Source: Methylococcales bacterium
GTDB taxonomy: Bacteria; Pseudomonadota; Gammaproteobacteria; Methylococcales; Methylomonadaceae
Assembly: GCA_026398895.1 (NCBI GenBank)
Contig: JAPLRZ010000048.1
Span: forward strand, 80,524-144,523
DNA length: 64,000 bases
Direction: 5' to 3'
Part shown: in pieces, positions 61,742 through 64,000 of the stretch
Position numbering within the stretch: the stretch's first letter is position 1
Layout of the letters: the number at the start of each line of letters is the position of its first letter
Program-made: the position numbers and the translations under genes
Notes under the pieces: generated by a model
What the model was told of the DNA's origin: nothing
Databases searched by the model: none
The model's input: only the letters and a program-made list of their open reading frames with translations

Positions 61742-63901
61742 GTGAGAGATATTTTTCAGAGAATTGTTAATAATATGCTAGGGCAGTATGTCACGGTACT
61801 GTTGGTTTTAGGTGCAGTGAGTACAGTGACTTACCTTGTTCTTATTACCGACATTAAAAATCAGGAAGGCAATGCGCGGCTCGTTAAAGTTAGTGTTGAA
61901 CAGAGTCTTATGGTTTCGAATATAAATACCGCACTCACTCGAAAAGCCTATATCACTGACAAAGCCGAATTACATAAAATTAATGCACAATTGCTTTCAA
62001 CTGTACTGCAATTAACGCAAGACCACGATGCTTTAAAATCAGGTTATCGTTTTGTGAAAGAAAAAGAACGTTTAGTTCAAGTACGCGGCGAATTACCTCC
62101 AGAATTAAGAGCCTTGTATTTTGAGGGTTCACGACCCATTGACACACTAATGCGCTCCTATCTCTCTCTGGTTCGTGATATTCAACATCTTCCTTCTGAT
62201 AGCTTTAAATTGGATAACCCTGAGCTAAACGATCTATTGTTTAATATTTCGCCATTGTTACTAGATGCACTGAACAGAGCCAGTTTATTACAGCAACGGC
62301 AAAGTGAATATATGCTAGGTAGCACTGCCAACACTCAAACGTTAACATTCACGCTCTCGATAGCCACCTTGTTGTTAGTGGGAATGTTATTGTTGCAGCC
62401 GATGGTGGCACGATTAAAAGACAATGCCTTGAAAATGAAACAAGAAAAAGCCTTTGCCGATAACGTTATTAATACCACCCAAGCCTTGATTATCGGTGTT
62501 GATGATCGTGGTAAAGTGGTGCTTTTTAATCATTATGCCGAAGAAAATAGCGGTTGGTCGGAAGAAGAAGTCAAAGGAAAAAACTTTTTTGAACAGTTTA
62601 TTCCTGAAAAGGATCAAGAAGAATTACTCAACTTGTTTATCGATATGATGTCAGGGGCAGTTGAATATGCCAATGATGTTGAAACGCTTATGATGGTTAG
62701 TACTAGCGATTTACTCAATATCATCTGGAGTCCGACGGTTATTAAAGAGGCAAAATCGGCAAAACCGATTATGTTTTTAGCCACAGGATTGGATATTACC
62801 GAACGTAAAGAAGCGGAACAAAAAGTTAAAAAAGCCAATGCCGAATTAGCGCAATTAACCAGTCGTTTACAAGGCGAGGTTAATTTAGCCGCAACCTTGC
62901 AACGTTCTATTTTGCCGCCTCCACGCATTGATTTGCCAGGTGTACAAGGTAAAGCCACGCTATTAACGTCCAGTGAGGTCGGTGGTGATTATTATGATTA
63001 TTATAAAGTTGCAGGTCATCACAGTGTTCTGTTGATTGGTGATGTCAGCGGTCATGGTGTGGCGGCAGGTACAATGGTGAGTGCGGCAAAAGCGGGGGTC
63101 TATCCGCTGATTCATGAGGGTATCACGTCGCCTATTGAAATTCTTAATTCGCTCAATGAAACCATGCGAGCAACCGCGCAACAATCGTTGTTAATGACAA
63201 TGGCGTGTTTAAGTTTAGATGCACGCACAGGTAAATTAATTTTTGCTAATGCGGGTCATGTATTGCCGTATTTACTGCGTCATAAAGCGCAATACTGGGA
63301 AATGTTAGAGGCCTCTGGTTTGCCCTTAGGTAAAAGCAGTGATTCCGATTACTCAGCCACCGCAATTGAATTAACCCTCGAAGTGGGCGACCGCTTATTT
63401 TTATATACTGATGGTCTGGCTGAGGAAGAATCGCCTTCAGGTGAAGCCTTTGGTTATGACCGTCTGGAAGCATTGCTTAATGCCAACGTCGATGCAGAAC
63501 CCGAAACCTTACATGACATTATGATGGATGCACTACGCATTCATTGTCGAGGTACAGCTTATACTGATGACGTGACCATTGTGGTCGTCACTCACAGCGA
63601 CCGTGTGATACAAGCCGCTGCTGTGAATGAAGTCAGTGATATTATTCGTATTTCAGAAAGTTTTTATCGTCAGGGCGATCATCCCATTCCACGCATATCC
63701 AAAGAGTATGTGGTGTTTTTAGCCGAACATGGCTATGCCGATTTATTAACACGTTTTAGTCAAGACGGGATTTGTCGCATTTTGCCTAGACACAATGATT
63801 TTTGTAAAAAATTGGGCTGGGAACATTTGCTCAATCAACATCATGAAACACCTAATGATGACTTACAGTGTTTTCAATCATCATTAGTTACTTTAAATTA
63901 A
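61742..63901 (+). CDS. Membrane PAS-SpoIIE (PP2C-type) phosphatase
   Basis: 719 residues from GTG 61742, GGAG seven bases upstream. Residues 1-40 hold the first membrane helix, 40-200 a periplasmic helical sensor region similar in style to PilJ/type IV pili methyl-accepting N-domains, and about 200-220 a second helix (FTLSIATLLLVGMLLLQPMV). A PAS domain follows (about 235-355), then a short coiled coil and the SpoIIE phosphatase (about 380-620) with metal aspartates D416 (EVGGDYYD), D434 (GDVSGHG) and D557 (YTDGLAEE). About 90 extra residues end the protein. Such phosphatases dephosphorylate anti-sigma antagonists in partner-switching; a partner gene could be the one starting at the right edge. 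Confidence 0.88.
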   Translation: MRDIFQRIVNNMLGQYVTVLLVLGAVSTVTYLVLITDIKNQEGNARLVKVSVEQSLMVSNINTALTRKAYITDKAELHKINAQLLSTVLQLTQDHDALKSGYRFVKEKERLVQVRGELPPELRALYFEGSRPIDTLMRSYLSLVRDIQHLPSDSFKLDNPELNDLLFNISPLLLDALNRASLLQQRQSEYMLGSTANTQTLTFTLSIATLLLVGMLLLQPMVARLKDNALKMKQEKAFADNVINTTQALIIGVDDRGKVVLFNHYAEENSGWSEEEVKGKNFFEQFIPEKDQEELLNLFIDMMSGAVEYANDVETLMMVSTSDLLNIIWSPTVIKEAKSAKPIMFLATGLDITERKEAEQKVKKANAELAQLTSRLQGEVNLAATLQRSILPPPRIDLPGVQGKATLLTSSEVGGDYYDYYKVAGHHSVLLIGDVSGHGVAAGTMVSAAKAGVYPLIHEGITSPIEILNSLNETMRATAQQSLLMTMACLSLDARTGKLIFANAGHVLPYLLRHKAQYWEMLEASGLPLGKSSDSDYSATAIELTLEVGDRLFLYTDGLAEEESPSGEAFGYDRLEALLNANVDAEPETLHDIMMDALRIHCRGTAYTDDVTIVVVTHSDRVIQAAAVNEVSDIIRISESFYRQGDHPIPRISKEYVVFLAEHGYADLLTRFSQDGICRILPRHNDFCKKLGWEHLLNQHHETPNDDLQCFQSSLVTLN

Positions 63902-63989
63902 AATTGGTTAGCATGGTAAAAATATCCATGTGCATTATCAACGGTAATAATTTTAAAAGCATTTCCAATAGCTATTAAAAGGTTATCAA

Positions 63990-64000
63990 ATGTCCGAGCT
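63990..64000 (+). CDS. Start of a gene cut by the window edge
   Basis: ATG 63990 with AAAAGG eight bases upstream opens MSEL and runs off the window. It follows the SpoIIE-type gene by 88 bp on the same strand. Nothing can be said of its product; a partner-switch antagonist is only a guess. Confidence 0.35.

Overview
The window is a piece of a gammaproteobacterial chromosome with an AT-leaning base composition. The gene orders kdsD-kdsC-lptC-lptA-lptB-rpoN-hpf-rapZ and aceE-aceF-lpdA, and the DnaB, HrcA, PPK1 and class I fumarase types, are typical of Gammaproteobacteria. The many short palindromic repeats, decayed transposases and toxin-antitoxin remnants fit a free-living environmental lineage such as Methylococcales or Thiotrichales. 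I cannot fix the genus from sequence alone.

Layout. 1-2400: an arsenic resistance operon read leftward (arsR-arsC-arsD-arsA; arsA runs off the edge). 2741-8767: one very large accessory gene for a 2008-residue protein with a papain-like cysteine protease domain and a C-terminal HEVCH metalloprotease-like site. 8846-12786: housekeeping mtaB, dnaB and alr. 12787-19220: an accessory island bracketed by inverted copies of an intergenic repeat of about 100 bp. It holds an orphan gene, a TPR histidine kinase, a response regulator whose C-terminal part carries an R-x4-H motif like HEPN ribonucleases, an RHH/PIN toxin-antitoxin pair, a Uma2-family nuclease and a Phd antitoxin whose RelE-like toxin is broken. 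A split-box NUDIX protein lies just outside (19277-20983).

21063-27196: the leftward envelope and sigma-54 operon (kdsD, kdsC, lptC, lptA, lptB, rpoN, hpf, rapZ). Two hairpins resembling type I-F CRISPR repeats lie between rpoN and hpf. 27200-28065 is a gap holding a 157-bp MITE-like element and an IS3-type transposase relic. 28066-35281 carries a hemerythrin, a CvfB-like S1 protein, a JAMM peptidase, a dynamin-like GTPase, a transglutaminase, a GFA protein, a DUF2380-like lipidless secreted protein and an SRPBCC protein. EthD and AraC genes survive only as fragments.

35769-50257: hrcA, ppa, a DUF2797 gene, class I fumarase, hicBA, an FHA protein, a GH17-GT2 beta-glucan synthase of the NdvB type and the pyruvate dehydrogenase operon. 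50716-57757: a LemA/TPM-domain cluster, glycogen phosphorylase and polyphosphate kinase. 57983-64000: an OFA-type MFS transporter, IS1595 and HicB relics, a second MFS transporter and a membrane PAS-SpoIIE phosphatase, with a further gene just starting at the right edge.

The most promising unexplained items are the kinase/HEPN-like regulator/PIN island, the giant two-protease protein, and the CRISPR-I-F-like hairpins in front of hpf. All functional links among neighbours in the island are inference from position and motifs.
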